Source: Bacteroides propionicifaciens DSM 19291 = JCM 14649
GTDB taxonomy: Bacteria > Bacteroidota > Bacteroidia > Bacteroidales > Bacteroidaceae
Length of the DNA stretch: 41,443 nucleotides
Direction of reading: 5' to 3'
Assembly: GCF_000375405.1 (NCBI RefSeq)
Contig: NZ_AQWS01000024.1
Location: forward strand, 1-41,443
In this document: in pieces, positions 1-8,431 of the stretch
Layout: each line of letters opens with the position of its first letter
Position numbering within the stretch: the stretch's first letter is position 1
Made by a program: the position numbers and the translations under genes
Notes under the pieces: generated by a model
Told to the model about the DNA's origin: nothing
The model's database searches: none
The model's input: only the letters and a program-made list of their open reading frames with translations

Positions 1-46
1 TCTTCAAAGATCGCTTATCTTTTTAAACCTCCTGACTTTTCAGAAG
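1..46 (-). other. Leader of an rRNA operon (16S lies off the left edge)
   Basis: Read on the minus strand, the sequence after the proximal promoter runs towards the window edge and contains GATCTTTGAAGA near positions 1-12. That resembles the TTCTTTGA-type antitermination box common in Bacteroidota 16S leaders. The promoter pair behind it and the absence of any reading frame support an rRNA leader. The 16S gene itself is not in the window, so this is inference from leader and promoter architecture. Confidence 0.6.
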
Positions 47-52
47 CGAGTG

Positions 53-84
53 CAAAAGTAAACCTTTTCTTTTTATCATCCAAA
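53..84 (-). promoter_or_regulatory. Proximal rRNA-type promoter
   Basis: On the minus strand TTTG (84-81), a 20-nt spacer and TACTTTTG (60-53) match the Bacteroidota sigma-A consensus exactly. The segment just after it (GCACTCGCTT) is repeated after the distal promoter, as expected for tandem rRNA promoters. Transcription would start near 46-47 and run left. Confidence 0.75.
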
Positions 85-268
85 TGTTTTAGTAGAATAA
101 TTGAAAAAGTTTTTCTTGACTCTTTTCGTTTCGGATCAGCTTACTAATATAGTAAATAAAACTCGCTTTAGCAAGCTTCTAACCTAAAATTCGAAAAACT
201 TCTTTTCTGCCAGTATGTCATTTTCTCGTGGCCTTAACCTCGAGGCCTTGTCTCTTACAAAGCGAGTG

Positions 269-299
269 CAAAAGTATAGCATAGGATTGCCAAATGCAA
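269..299 (-). promoter_or_regulatory. Distal rRNA-type promoter
   Basis: On the minus strand TACTTTTG (276-269) is followed by GCACTCGCTTT, as at the proximal promoter. The -33 box is less clear: TTGC at 299-296 gives a 19-nt spacer, while the TTTG at 294-291 is only 14 nt away. The two promoters share a 16-nt block (AGCGAGTGCAAAAGTA on the plus strand). Confidence 0.6.
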
Positions 300-751
300 G
301 TAATATAGAACATAATTTACAAGACTTTTGGTTTATTATTTAGTAAAGCTCTATTAACCCGCACGTTAACACGTGAAATAAATTTACATGGTTTGCAGAC
401 TAGTTACTGGTGCTCTTTTACTACTCCTTATTATATACAGTTTATTTTATTACTGTACTGGTGCAGTAAAACCACTACGGTGGAAATCTAAAATGAGCTA
501 CTCCCTTGAGGGCTCCGAGTAGGTCGAAGTGGACAAACCAGTAGCTCATTTTAATTTACTGTAAACCCTGATTAAGAATTTAGCACATGCTACTTGATAA
601 AACCAAATCGTCACAATAAAACTCAAAAGGATACTCGAATGTTGACCTAATACAAGATCAAAAGAAAATTAGAACTGATAAATAATCACTTTAAAGCCGC
701 TTAGATTATAATTTAAGTACTAAGTTGCCTATGAAGCTTCACGGATTTTAG
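300..751. other. Gene-free stretch upstream of holB with several hairpins
   Basis: No credible reading frame is present. The segment 415-560 is rich in short inverted repeats: a TACTG/CAGTA hairpin around 458-470, CCAC/GTGG around 472-484, and the long repeat listed separately. The rest (about 560-750) is AT-rich, and I recognise no further signal in it. Confidence 0.5.
489..553. repeat. Perfect 14-bp inverted repeat, possible structured RNA or bidirectional terminator
   Basis: TAAAATGAGCTACT (489-502) is matched by AGTAGCTCATTTTA (540-553) with 37 nt between. The loop contains another small palindrome (CCCTTGAGGG). Both outer flanks are T-rich in their own reading direction, as in a bidirectional terminator. 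No gene on the plus strand ends just upstream, so its role is unclear. Confidence 0.6.
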
Positions 752-759
752 TATTTTTG
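752..759 (+). promoter_or_regulatory. Possible -7 box for holB
   Basis: TATTTTTG fits the TAnnTTTG consensus. No good TTTG lies at the right upstream distance. Transcription would start near 766, which agrees with the ATG at 817 and argues against the in-frame TTG at 757. Confidence 0.35.
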
Positions 760-816
760 TTGAGATTTGGATCATTAAGCATACCAAATTTATCCAGACT
801 CACACCCGCAAGAATT

Positions 817-1926
817 ATGTATTTCAAAGATATTTTAGGTCAAGATAGAATTAAACAAGAACTTCTCCTCCAATACAAGGAAGGAAGAGTAGCACACACC
901 CAATTGTTTTGCTCAGCCAAAGGGGTCGGTGCATTTGAGTTAGCACTCGCTTACGCACGCTACCTCAATTGCGAACATCCAGGCGCTAGTGATAGTTGTA
1001 GAGTTTGCCCCTCTTGTATCAAATTCAACAAACTAATTCATCCCGACTTACACTTTATATTTCCTGTGATTAAAGCTAAAATATGCGATGATTATCTTGC
1101 AGACTGGAGACGCTTTGTCTTAAGCACCCCATATTTTACGTTAGAGCAATGGTTGAATTATATTCAAGCCGAAAATGCTCAGGGAATAATTTATGCCAAA
1201 GAGAGTGAATCGCTACTGGAGAAGCTATCCTTCAAGTCGAGCCAGGGTAAATATAAAACAACCATTATCTGGCTACCCGAAAAAATGCATACGGTTTGTG
1301 CCAATAAGCTTCTCAAGCTTTTTGAAGAGCCTCCGAAGAATACAATCTTTATTTTAGTATCTCAAGAACCTGAGCTACTACTCCCCACTATACTAAGTAG
1401 AACCCAACGCATTGATATTCCGAAACTAAAAAGTGAGGAAATAGCAGGCTACCTGCAACAAAATTACGGTATCGACCCAACTCTTAGTAAATCTATCGCA
1501 CATATTTCTGAGGGCAGTTTAAATAAAGCACTGGCTGAAATTCAATTGAATGAAGATAAAAGCTTATTTTTAGAGCTGTTTATTAATATCATGCGAAATG
1601 CTTATGCCAAAAAGGTCAAAGAAATTAAGGCTTGGAGTGAGCAAGTAGCTGCATTAGGTCGCGAAAAGCAGAAACAATTATTGACCTATTGTCAATACAT
1701 GATTCGAGAAAACTTTATATATAATATACAAAAGCCAGAGCTAAACTACATGAACGACGAAGAGAAGCGATTTTCTAAAAACTTTTCTCCGTTTATTAAT
1801 GAAAGAAACATCATCAACATCATGAAAGAGTTTAATCGGGCTCAACAACATATAGAACAAAATGCCAATGCTAAGATGGTCTTTTTTGACTTAGCATTGA
1901 AATTGATTGTTCAAATCAAACAATAA
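817..1926 (+). CDS. holB: DNA polymerase III subunit delta' (clamp-loader)
   Basis: The product (369 aa) begins MYFKDILGQD and has the organisation of bacterial delta', the non-ATPase subunit that helps the DnaX/HolA complex load the beta clamp. Four cysteines at about residues 52, 61, 64 and 67 form the zinc-binding module of the family. The segment around KLLKLFEEPPKNTIFIL and the following SRTQRI carry the AAA+ core and the SRC-like arginine motif, here SRT. I chose ATG 817 over TTG 757 because the upstream 20 residues are unlike the family and a -7 box overlaps the TTG. ricT follows after 12 bp, so the two are probably cotranscribed. Confidence 0.9.
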   Translation: MYFKDILGQDRIKQELLLQYKEGRVAHTQLFCSAKGVGAFELALAYARYLNCEHPGASDSCRVCPSCIKFNKLIHPDLHFIFPVIKAKICDDYLADWRRFVLSTPYFTLEQWLNYIQAENAQGIIYAKESESLLEKLSFKSSQGKYKTTIIWLPEKMHTVCANKLLKLFEEPPKNTIFILVSQEPELLLPTILSRTQRIDIPKLKSEEIAGYLQQNYGIDPTLSKSIAHISEGSLNKALAEIQLNEDKSLFLELFINIMRNAYAKKVKEIKAWSEQVAALGREKQKQLLTYCQYMIRENFIYNIQKPELNYMNDEEKRFSKNFSPFINERNIINIMKEFNRAQQHIEQNANAKMVFFDLALKLIVQIKQ

Positions 1927-1938
1927 TAAAATTAATTT

Positions 1939-3291
1939 ATGGATTTCAAGCTATATAATGGAAGTGGAGCTCTCTCATACAAAGGAGTATCCCGTCCTAC
2001 AAACAAACTTAATACCTACGATTGGCTGGCTGACGTTCCGGGAAATACGGAAAACTCAGACATGGTCGAAGTTCAGTTTAAAAACACCCGAAAGGATTAT
2101 TATAAAAACAGTAATAAGATAGATCTTCGAAAAGGCGACATCGTGGCTGTAGAAGCTAGTCCTGGGCACGACATAGGCGTTGTTACCCTGACCGGAAAAC
2201 TTGTTCAGCTACAAATGAAAAAAGCTAACGGACATCCAAATGCAGAGGTTAAGCGAATTTACAGAATAGCTAAACCTGTAGATTTAGAAAAGTACGAAGA
2301 GGCAAAAGCTAAAGAACACAATACCATGATCAAGTCGAGAGAAATCGCTGCCCGACTTAACCTAGATATGAAAATTGGTGATGTCGAATATCAAGGAGAT
2401 GGAAACAAAGCTATTTTCTACTATATTGCAGATGGCCGTGTCGATTTTAGACAACTGATAAAAGACTTAGCTGGCGAATTCAGAATACGAATTGAAATGA
2501 AGCAGATTGGTGCACGCCAAGAAGCAGGTAGAATTGGTGGTATCGGCCCGTGTGGTAGAGAACTTTGCTGTGCTTCGTGGATGCGAAACTTCATATCTGT
2601 ATCTACCAATGCAGCACGAATTCAAGACATTTCACTAAACCCACAAAAACTAGCGGGCCAATGTGCTAAGCTAAAGTGCTGTTTAAACTACGAGGTAGAT
2701 GCCTATGTAGAAGCACAACGTAAAATGCCTTCACGCGAGGTTGTACTTGAGACTAAAGATGCGGATTACTTCTTTTTCAAAGCCGATATTCTAAATGGAA
2801 TGATTAGCTATTCTACACACAAGTATGCTCCTGAAAACTTAGTGACCATAACTGGTCAACAAGCTTTCGATATTATATATCAGAACAAAAAAGGCCGTAA
2901 ACCAGCTCTAAATATTGATCCTGTGGAAGAGGAGTCAACATCCAAATCCAAAGACTTACTTGACCAAGAGAGCTTAACTCGCTTCGATCCAAGTAAAAAA
3001 GAAAAGCCTGCAGGAAAACGCAAGAGCAACAACAAAAAGGTTATTCAAAAGAATAACAGCAGAGGAGAAGCTAAACAAACAGAAGAATCAGGCAAAGATC
3101 AGGCGCAAGTAGCACCTCAAAACACAGAACGTCGCAGACCCAACAGACCTCGTCCTGTTAAAAGAGAAGCAGACAGCAATCCATCTAAAGAGGCTCAAGC
3201 TCCTAATCATAAAAGAAAATATAGAAGACCAAATAACCGAAGAGGTCGAAACACAAACGAAGGAAGCAACAATAGTAGTGAGCAAAAGTAA
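1939..3291 (+). CDS. ricT: PSP1-domain protein RicT (YaaT family)
   Basis: The product is 450 aa. Residues 40-330 match the PSP1/YaaT family, with the cysteine signature at about C205, C210, C211 and C242, C247, C248 (GPCGRELCC and GQCAKLKCC). In Bacillus the RicT/RicA/RicF complex binds Fe-S clusters and affects RNA processing and development; the role in Bacteroidota is not established. Residues 330-450 are a low-complexity tail rich in Lys, Arg, Asn and Glu, probably disordered and perhaps nucleic-acid binding. It lies 12 bp after holB and overlaps the start of gldH by 14 bp, so the three probably share an mRNA. Confidence 0.88.
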   Translation: MDFKLYNGSGALSYKGVSRPTNKLNTYDWLADVPGNTENSDMVEVQFKNTRKDYYKNSNKIDLRKGDIVAVEASPGHDIGVVTLTGKLVQLQMKKANGHPNAEVKRIYRIAKPVDLEKYEEAKAKEHNTMIKSREIAARLNLDMKIGDVEYQGDGNKAIFYYIADGRVDFRQLIKDLAGEFRIRIEMKQIGARQEAGRIGGIGPCGRELCCASWMRNFISVSTNAARIQDISLNPQKLAGQCAKLKCCLNYEVDAYVEAQRKMPSREVVLETKDADYFFFKADILNGMISYSTHKYAPENLVTITGQQAFDIIYQNKKGRKPALNIDPVEEESTSKSKDLLDQESLTRFDPSKKEKPAGKRKSNNKKVIQKNNSRGEAKQTEESGKDQAQVAPQNTERRRPNRPRPVKREADSNPSKEAQAPNHKRKYRRPNNRRGRNTNEGSNNSSEQK

Positions 3292-3787
3292 ATTTACCCT
3301 GCTATCTGTAATTATATTCTTAATTTCAGCATGTAGCGATTATAAAACTTATCATCAGTTTTACTCCATAAGCCAAGGCAGTTGGAGTAAGACTGATTCT
3401 TTAGTTTATGAGATTCAAAATATTCCAGAGCATGCAGCTCTACAGGTTGAAGTAAGATTTACATCAGAATATCCATACAGTGATTTATACCTAGCCATAA
3501 GAGAGAATCTATCCGACTCTACATATTATAAGGTTGATACACTAAAGCTATCACTTACCCATTCTGATGGGCGCTCAAAAGGCAGTACGTTGGGTAAACT
3601 CTATCAAACCTCTAAGAGCTATAAAACCATTAATACACCTCAGAAAGCCAAGTCAAATCAAATTTATATTTATCACCTGATGAATGACTCAACCCTTGTA
3701 GGCATAGAGGATGTTGGTATACGAGTTACCCATGCAGACGATGCGCACGACCCGCATCCAAACGAAGAAAAACAAACAGAAGAATAG
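3278..3787 (+). CDS. gldH: Gliding-motility-type lipoprotein GldH
   Basis: The product is a 169-aa lipoprotein. A hydrophobic signal segment (residues 5-18) ends in the lipobox ISAC, with Cys19 the predicted lipidation site. The body matches GldH of Bacteroidota (for example YSDLYLAIRENL). GldH is needed for gliding in Flavobacterium, but is also found in non-gliding Bacteroidales, where its job is unknown. The start is GTG at 3278, inside the end of ricT, and no ATG lies near. The 3' end overlaps the 3' end of convergent rodA by 62 bp, and I see no terminator between them. Confidence 0.82.
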   Translation: MSKSKFTLLSVIIFLISACSDYKTYHQFYSISQGSWSKTDSLVYEIQNIPEHAALQVEVRFTSEYPYSDLYLAIRENLSDSTYYKVDTLKLSLTHSDGRSKGSTLGKLYQTSKSYKTINTPQKAKSNQIYIYHLMNDSTLVGIEDVGIRVTHADDAHDPHPNEEKQTEE

Positions 3788-5189
3788 TAAACCCCCAAAG
3801 AGAAGACCCACCATAACTCAAAAATGGCAGTGGTATTCCAATTACTGGAGTTAGCCCTAAAACCATCCCAATATTGATAAATAGATGGAAAAGGAAAATA
3901 CTCAACACACAATAACCATAGACCCTACAGAATGTAGAAGTCTGTCTTTCGGCTAAAACAATCAGACGCAAGATCAAAAGCAAGTACAGGAGCAGTATCA
4001 ATGATGAGCCTACAAAACCAAGCTCCTCACCCACAGTACAGAAAATAAAGTCAGTATCTTGCTCGGGCACATACTTCAGTTTCGTCTGAGTTCCATTAAG
4101 GAAGCCCTTACCTGTAAGCCCACCTGAACCAATTGCAATCTTAGATTGATTTACGTTATATCCCGCACCCGATAGATCTTCATCCATACCCAAAACAATT
4201 TCAATACGCACACGCTGATGAGATTCGAGCACATTGTCGAATACGTAATCTATCGAGTATAAAAAACTAATAGAACCAACCAAAAATAAGGCTATCAAAC
4301 TATACCCCCACTTACGGCTCTTAATAGAGATGATAATCAAGTAGGTTATCGCAATCAAGCAACATAGATAAACGGAATATATAAAATTAAATGGAATAAG
4401 ATATTTCGAAATCAAGTAACTAACTCCTATAATAAAAGTAGAAACAAGAAGAATAAAAAGTGAGACTGACTTCTTTCGACGAAAGACCCAAGCTAGACAA
4501 CTCGTAAAAAACAGTGAAAGAACCAATACACTAAACTCCCCTATCGAAACGGTTGAGTTGGCAAAATACTCTTCATCAAACCGAATACCAACAATAAAGT
4601 AGAGCACGGAAGCTATTGCTAAAAACAGGACTACGCCAGGCATCCCCTCACGATATAACATCAGAAAGAAGGTAAAATAGACTAAAGCTGAACCCGTCTC
4701 TTTTTGAAGTATAATTAAAGCAATGGGTAAAATAATAATCAAGGCTAAAATCAGTACATCGGCAAGTTTCTTCATTGAGAAAGTCCGACTATTCATAAAC
4801 CTAGCTAAAGCCAAGGCTGTAGCAAACTTACCAAACTCGGCAGGCTGCAAACTTATAGGACCAAATACAAGCCAGGACCTCGACCCTTTGACATCAGGAG
4901 CCACGAAGATGGTGACTATCATCAGCAGAATCATCCCAATGTAAAAGACATAGGAGAAGTTCCGATAGAATGAATCATCAAGCATCAGAAGGACAAAAGC
5001 CAATCCAAAAGAACAAGTTATCCACAGAAGTTGCTTACCAGCACGAGTAGAATAATCGATAAAATCGGGGTTTCCATATTCATAGCTAGCACCACAAACA
5101 CTGAGCCAACCACATACAACCAATAGGACATATAATAAAACTGTCCACCAGTCTAGTGCTTTCCAAATACTAGTACTTTTTGAGATCAT
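3726..5189 (-). CDS. rodA: Rod-shape SEDS peptidoglycan glycosyltransferase RodA
   Basis: This is a 487-aa polytopic membrane protein of the FtsW/RodA/SpoVE (SEDS) family, which polymerises lipid II into glycan strands during elongation. The family segments are visible: KGSRSWLVFGPISLQPAEFGK, and near the C-terminus GLTPVIGIPLPFLSYGGSS. It is longer than the roughly 370 aa of E. coli RodA because of extra hydrophobic segments in the middle (about residues 225-300), a common feature in Bacteroidota. The gene is last in the mre/mrd cluster, and its start overlaps mrdA by 20 bp. Confidence 0.93.
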   Translation of the reverse strand: MISKSTSIWKALDWWTVLLYVLLVVCGWLSVCGASYEYGNPDFIDYSTRAGKQLLWITCSFGLAFVLLMLDDSFYRNFSYVFYIGMILLMIVTIFVAPDVKGSRSWLVFGPISLQPAEFGKFATALALARFMNSRTFSMKKLADVLILALIIILPIALIILQKETGSALVYFTFFLMLYREGMPGVVLFLAIASVLYFIVGIRFDEEYFANSTVSIGEFSVLVLSLFFTSCLAWVFRRKKSVSLFILLVSTFIIGVSYLISKYLIPFNFIYSVYLCCLIAITYLIIISIKSRKWGYSLIALFLVGSISFLYSIDYVFDNVLESHQRVRIEIVLGMDEDLSGAGYNVNQSKIAIGSGGLTGKGFLNGTQTKLKYVPEQDTDFIFCTVGEELGFVGSSLILLLYLLLILRLIVLAERQTSTFCRVYGYCVLSIFLFHLFINIGMVLGLTPVIGIPLPFLSYGGSSLWGFTILLFVFLRLDAGRAHRLHG

Positions 5190-7032
5190 AGGGGATTAAG
5201 TTAGTTTTACTAATTTCGTCAACCAAATAGTCGCGTTCCTGAGCAATGGTTCCGTTTAAATATTTCTCTATCATTAAGGCTGCAATAGGTACAGCAGAAG
5301 TAGCTCCAAAACCTCCATGCTCGACGTAAACCGAGATTGCTATTTCCGCATTCTTCATGGGTGCAAAACCCATAAAAACGGAGTGGTCACGACCTCGATT
5401 TTGAGCAGTACCTGTTTTACCACAAACCTCAATGCCTGGAATATTTGCTCTTCGAGCAGTACTACCATAGGGACTACCAATTACAGCTCCACGCATCCCC
5501 TCGACAATATAATCGTAGTAGTGTGGATCAATGCTTGTCTGTTTTGGTGTGCGGTATAGCTGGCTAATCGTATCATTTTTGACCGACTTAACAATATGGG
5601 GTACATAGTAGTGACCGCGATTGGCTATGGTAGCACTTAAATTAGCTATTTGAATAGGTGTCAATAAGATTTCCCCCTGTCCTATAGCTGTATGAATAAT
5701 ACGGAGTCCGTTCCACTTACCTTCACCGTATATTTTATCGTAAAATTGAGCATTAGGAATTAAGCCTCTCTTCTCACCAGGTAAGTCCACACCAAGAGCG
5801 TAACCAAAACCCATTGTGACCATATGGTCTTTCCAAACGGTAAGCGCTTCAGCTGGAGATTTATATTTTCGATTATCTATCATTTTATAGAGACCCCAAC
5901 AAAAGTAAGAGTTACAAGAGGTCGATATTGCACCTTTAAAAGCTACAGGAGATGGATGAGTATGGCAACCAACACGCAAGCCTGGCACTACAAAGCCATG
6001 ATAGCAAGGAAAAGTTGTATTGACATCTACAATGTTTTCTTGTAAAAATATAGCCCCTTGTGCCACCTTAAAAACAGATGCTGGAGGATAAGTCGCCATT
6101 ATTGAACGATTAAAAAGTGGCTTGGTTGGGTCACGCTGAAGATCACGATGGCTTATTCCACGCTTACGGCCCACCATTGATGAAGGATCAAAAGAAGGAG
6201 ACGAAACCAGACATAAAATTTCACCAGTCGAGGGTTCTATTGCAACAATACTCCCCAACTTACCTTGCATCAGCTTCTCTCCAAACATTTGCAATTCTAT
6301 ATCAAGACTCAAGGTTAAGTCTTTTCCTGGAGCAGCCTTAATATCAAGCTCTCCTCCTTTATATTTTCCTTGAATACGTCCGTGAGCATCACGAAGTAAC
6401 ACCTCTAAACCTTTGGTCCCCCGTAACTGCTTTTCATAAGATCGCTCTACACCTTGACGACCTATATAATCACCTCGAGTATAATAATCATCGTTAGCAA
6501 TATCACGCTTAGAAACCTCTCCAATATCCCCTAGTGCATGAGCTGCTGAATTATGGGCATATTTACGAGTATCTCGTCGTTGGATGTAAAAGCCAGGAAA
6601 TTTAAATAGTTTTTCTTGAAAAACAGCCGACTCTTCGACCGTTAGCTGAGTCATAAATAGTTGTGGGGTAAAAACAGAATACCCAGGATTCAACCTTCTA
6701 TCTTTCATTTTAGCTACACGTTCATCAAAGTACTCTTTAGTAATTGACAAGGTACTGCACAAATCCAGCGTGTCTAGATCTACAATCTCACGAGGAATAA
6801 TAGCAACATCATAGGAGGGCTCATTGAAGACAAGTAGTTCTCCGTTTCTATCATATATTGCACCTCTAGAGGGATAAATCGTTTTTTTAAGGAAGGCATT
6901 ACTGTCAGCATTCTTTTTATAACGATCTGTAGCTACTTGAAGTGAAAAAAGTTGAATGATAAAAACAAGAACAATACCTATCGCGATACCTGCTATCACG
7001 AATTTTCTATTTTGGTATTGGTGCTTTGACAT
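5170..7032 (-). CDS. mrdA: Penicillin-binding protein 2 (class B transpeptidase)
   Basis: The product is 620 aa. An N-terminal transmembrane anchor (about residues 11-33) precedes a PBP dimerisation domain (about 50-230) and a transpeptidase domain. All three catalytic motifs are intact: S319-x-x-K322 (PPASVFK), S372-x-N374 (STSCN) and K539-T-G. It cross-links peptidoglycan in the elongasome with RodA, which follows with a 20-bp overlap. Its ATG overlaps the mreD stop by one base (TAATG), pointing to translational coupling. Confidence 0.94.
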   Translation of the reverse strand: MSKHQYQNRKFVIAGIAIGIVLVFIIQLFSLQVATDRYKKNADSNAFLKKTIYPSRGAIYDRNGELLVFNEPSYDVAIIPREIVDLDTLDLCSTLSITKEYFDERVAKMKDRRLNPGYSVFTPQLFMTQLTVEESAVFQEKLFKFPGFYIQRRDTRKYAHNSAAHALGDIGEVSKRDIANDDYYTRGDYIGRQGVERSYEKQLRGTKGLEVLLRDAHGRIQGKYKGGELDIKAAPGKDLTLSLDIELQMFGEKLMQGKLGSIVAIEPSTGEILCLVSSPSFDPSSMVGRKRGISHRDLQRDPTKPLFNRSIMATYPPASVFKVAQGAIFLQENIVDVNTTFPCYHGFVVPGLRVGCHTHPSPVAFKGAISTSCNSYFCWGLYKMIDNRKYKSPAEALTVWKDHMVTMGFGYALGVDLPGEKRGLIPNAQFYDKIYGEGKWNGLRIIHTAIGQGEILLTPIQIANLSATIANRGHYYVPHIVKSVKNDTISQLYRTPKQTSIDPHYYDYIVEGMRGAVIGSPYGSTARRANIPGIEVCGKTGTAQNRGRDHSVFMGFAPMKNAEIAISVYVEHGGFGATSAVPIAALMIEKYLNGTIAQERDYLVDEISKTNLIPYDLKKY

Positions 7033-7538
7033 TAATTATTGCGTATTCTTTCGATTGCAAAGATACAAATAGTGGTAAGTATAGCACTACCTATGATGCG
7101 CAGCGAAAGCATGGATAATGAACTAATTTTAAAAAACTCTATTGAAAGAAGAGCTATATGATGAATTAACACTCCTAGTGATAAATATTTCAGATAACCT
7201 GCAACTCCCATATTACGAATTGATGGTCTGAAGTTATTAGCGTCGTCGTTGACTTGACAAAACATACTAATAAGCATTGGTCTTGAAAAAGCCAATAGTA
7301 CGGCTGCAGCTGCATTCATACCCAACGTATTTGAACCTATATCGACACCTAATCCCAAAAAGAATGCCCAAACCATCAGCTGATTCCTAGATACCAAAGA
7401 GGAATCCATAAAAAACAGCAAGTAAATATAAAGATAAGGGGTAGCATAGCCAAAAACCAAAACATTATTCAAAAGCAATACTTGAACAATCAATAGCCCA
7501 AAAAACCAAAGGATGTAATTTATATATCGTGCGGCCAT
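7032..7538 (-). CDS. mreD: Rod-shape-determining protein MreD
   Basis: This is a short (168 aa), highly hydrophobic protein with about five predicted membrane spans, as usual for MreD, whose primary sequence is poorly conserved. Identity rests on size, topology and position between mreC (1-bp gap) and mrdA (1-bp overlap). It is an inner-membrane scaffold component of the elongasome. Confidence 0.85.
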   Translation of the reverse strand: MAARYINYILWFFGLLIVQVLLLNNVLVFGYATPYLYIYLLFFMDSSLVSRNQLMVWAFFLGLGVDIGSNTLGMNAAAAVLLAFSRPMLISMFCQVNDDANNFRPSIRNMGVAGYLKYLSLGVLIHHIALLSIEFFKISSLSMLSLRIIGSAILTTICIFAIERIRNN

Positions 7539-7539
7539 T

Positions 7540-8373
7540 TTAGTCTTCTCCTAATTGTTTACGTTCCATCAAATCTTCATTCTCAATCACTCTCACACCA
7601 TCGAGTTTACCAAAGTCAACCGATAACTTCACTTTGAGATAAAACGAAAATCCATCATCAATATCACTCATATCATCTATGGTCCCTACCAATATGCCTT
7701 CAGGGAAAATAGCAGAGAATCCACTAGTTACGATAGTATCTCCTAAGCTAAAGGTGGCATGGCGGGGTAAATCTCGAAGATAGGCATAGCCCACATCTCC
7801 ATACTCCCAAGTTAGATTTCCAAAATAGTTATTGCCTGCGATCTTACAGCTTATGTTACTCTTAGTGTTTAGAAGTGACATCACCCACGAATAGTGTGGT
7901 GATGTTTTATAAACAATGCCAACTACCCCATTACCGTCAATGACTCCCATTTCTGGACGAATGCCATCTAAGGAGCCTTTGTCTAAGGTTATAAAGTTAT
8001 TAGCGCTGTTCAAGCTATTTTGAACCACATGGGCTTTAAAAAACTTATACTTGGAAGTTACTACATCATCAAGCAAACGATGATCCTCTTCAAGAGAATA
8101 TTCCTCACGAATAGTTGCCTGTAAATTGGCTATTTTCTTTTCGAGCTCAATATTCCTATCAAGTAAATCTTCATTTATAGATTTAAGGTGAAAATAAGAA
8201 GTCACTGTTGATTTCCATTCGTACATTTTGCCTGTTGCAGTGTTGGCTGAAGTCAGATAAACACTGTGTTGGTAGTTATTGTACTTAAAAATCAAAATAA
8301 AACTGGTTACCTCTAAAATAATAAAGAGGAACCAGTAATTATATTGATGTAGAAACTGTAATAGTTTGCGCAT
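7540..8373 (-). CDS. mreC: Rod-shape-determining protein MreC
   Basis: The product is 277 aa with one N-terminal membrane span (about residues 13-30), then a coiled-coil segment (about 65-95) and the periplasmic beta-domain with segments such as GSLDGIRPEMGVID and DTIVTSGFSAIFPEGILVG. MreC links cytoplasmic MreB to PBP2 and RodA. It follows mreB after 58 bp. Confidence 0.92.
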   Translation of the reverse strand: MRKLLQFLHQYNYWFLFIILEVTSFILIFKYNNYQHSVYLTSANTATGKMYEWKSTVTSYFHLKSINEDLLDRNIELEKKIANLQATIREEYSLEEDHRLLDDVVTSKYKFFKAHVVQNSLNSANNFITLDKGSLDGIRPEMGVIDGNGVVGIVYKTSPHYSWVMSLLNTKSNISCKIAGNNYFGNLTWEYGDVGYAYLRDLPRHATFSLGDTIVTSGFSAIFPEGILVGTIDDMSDIDDGFSFYLKVKLSVDFGKLDGVRVIENEDLMERKQLGED

Positions 8374-8431
8374 TTACACTTATGTAGTATAGGTTTTGAA
8401 CTCTACTAAAATTCTTGGTTAGAAACTCGTT

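Noticed and set aside
757-816. Longer holB start at TTG 757.
   Set aside because: The 20 extra residues do not fit the family, and the codon overlaps a -7 box.
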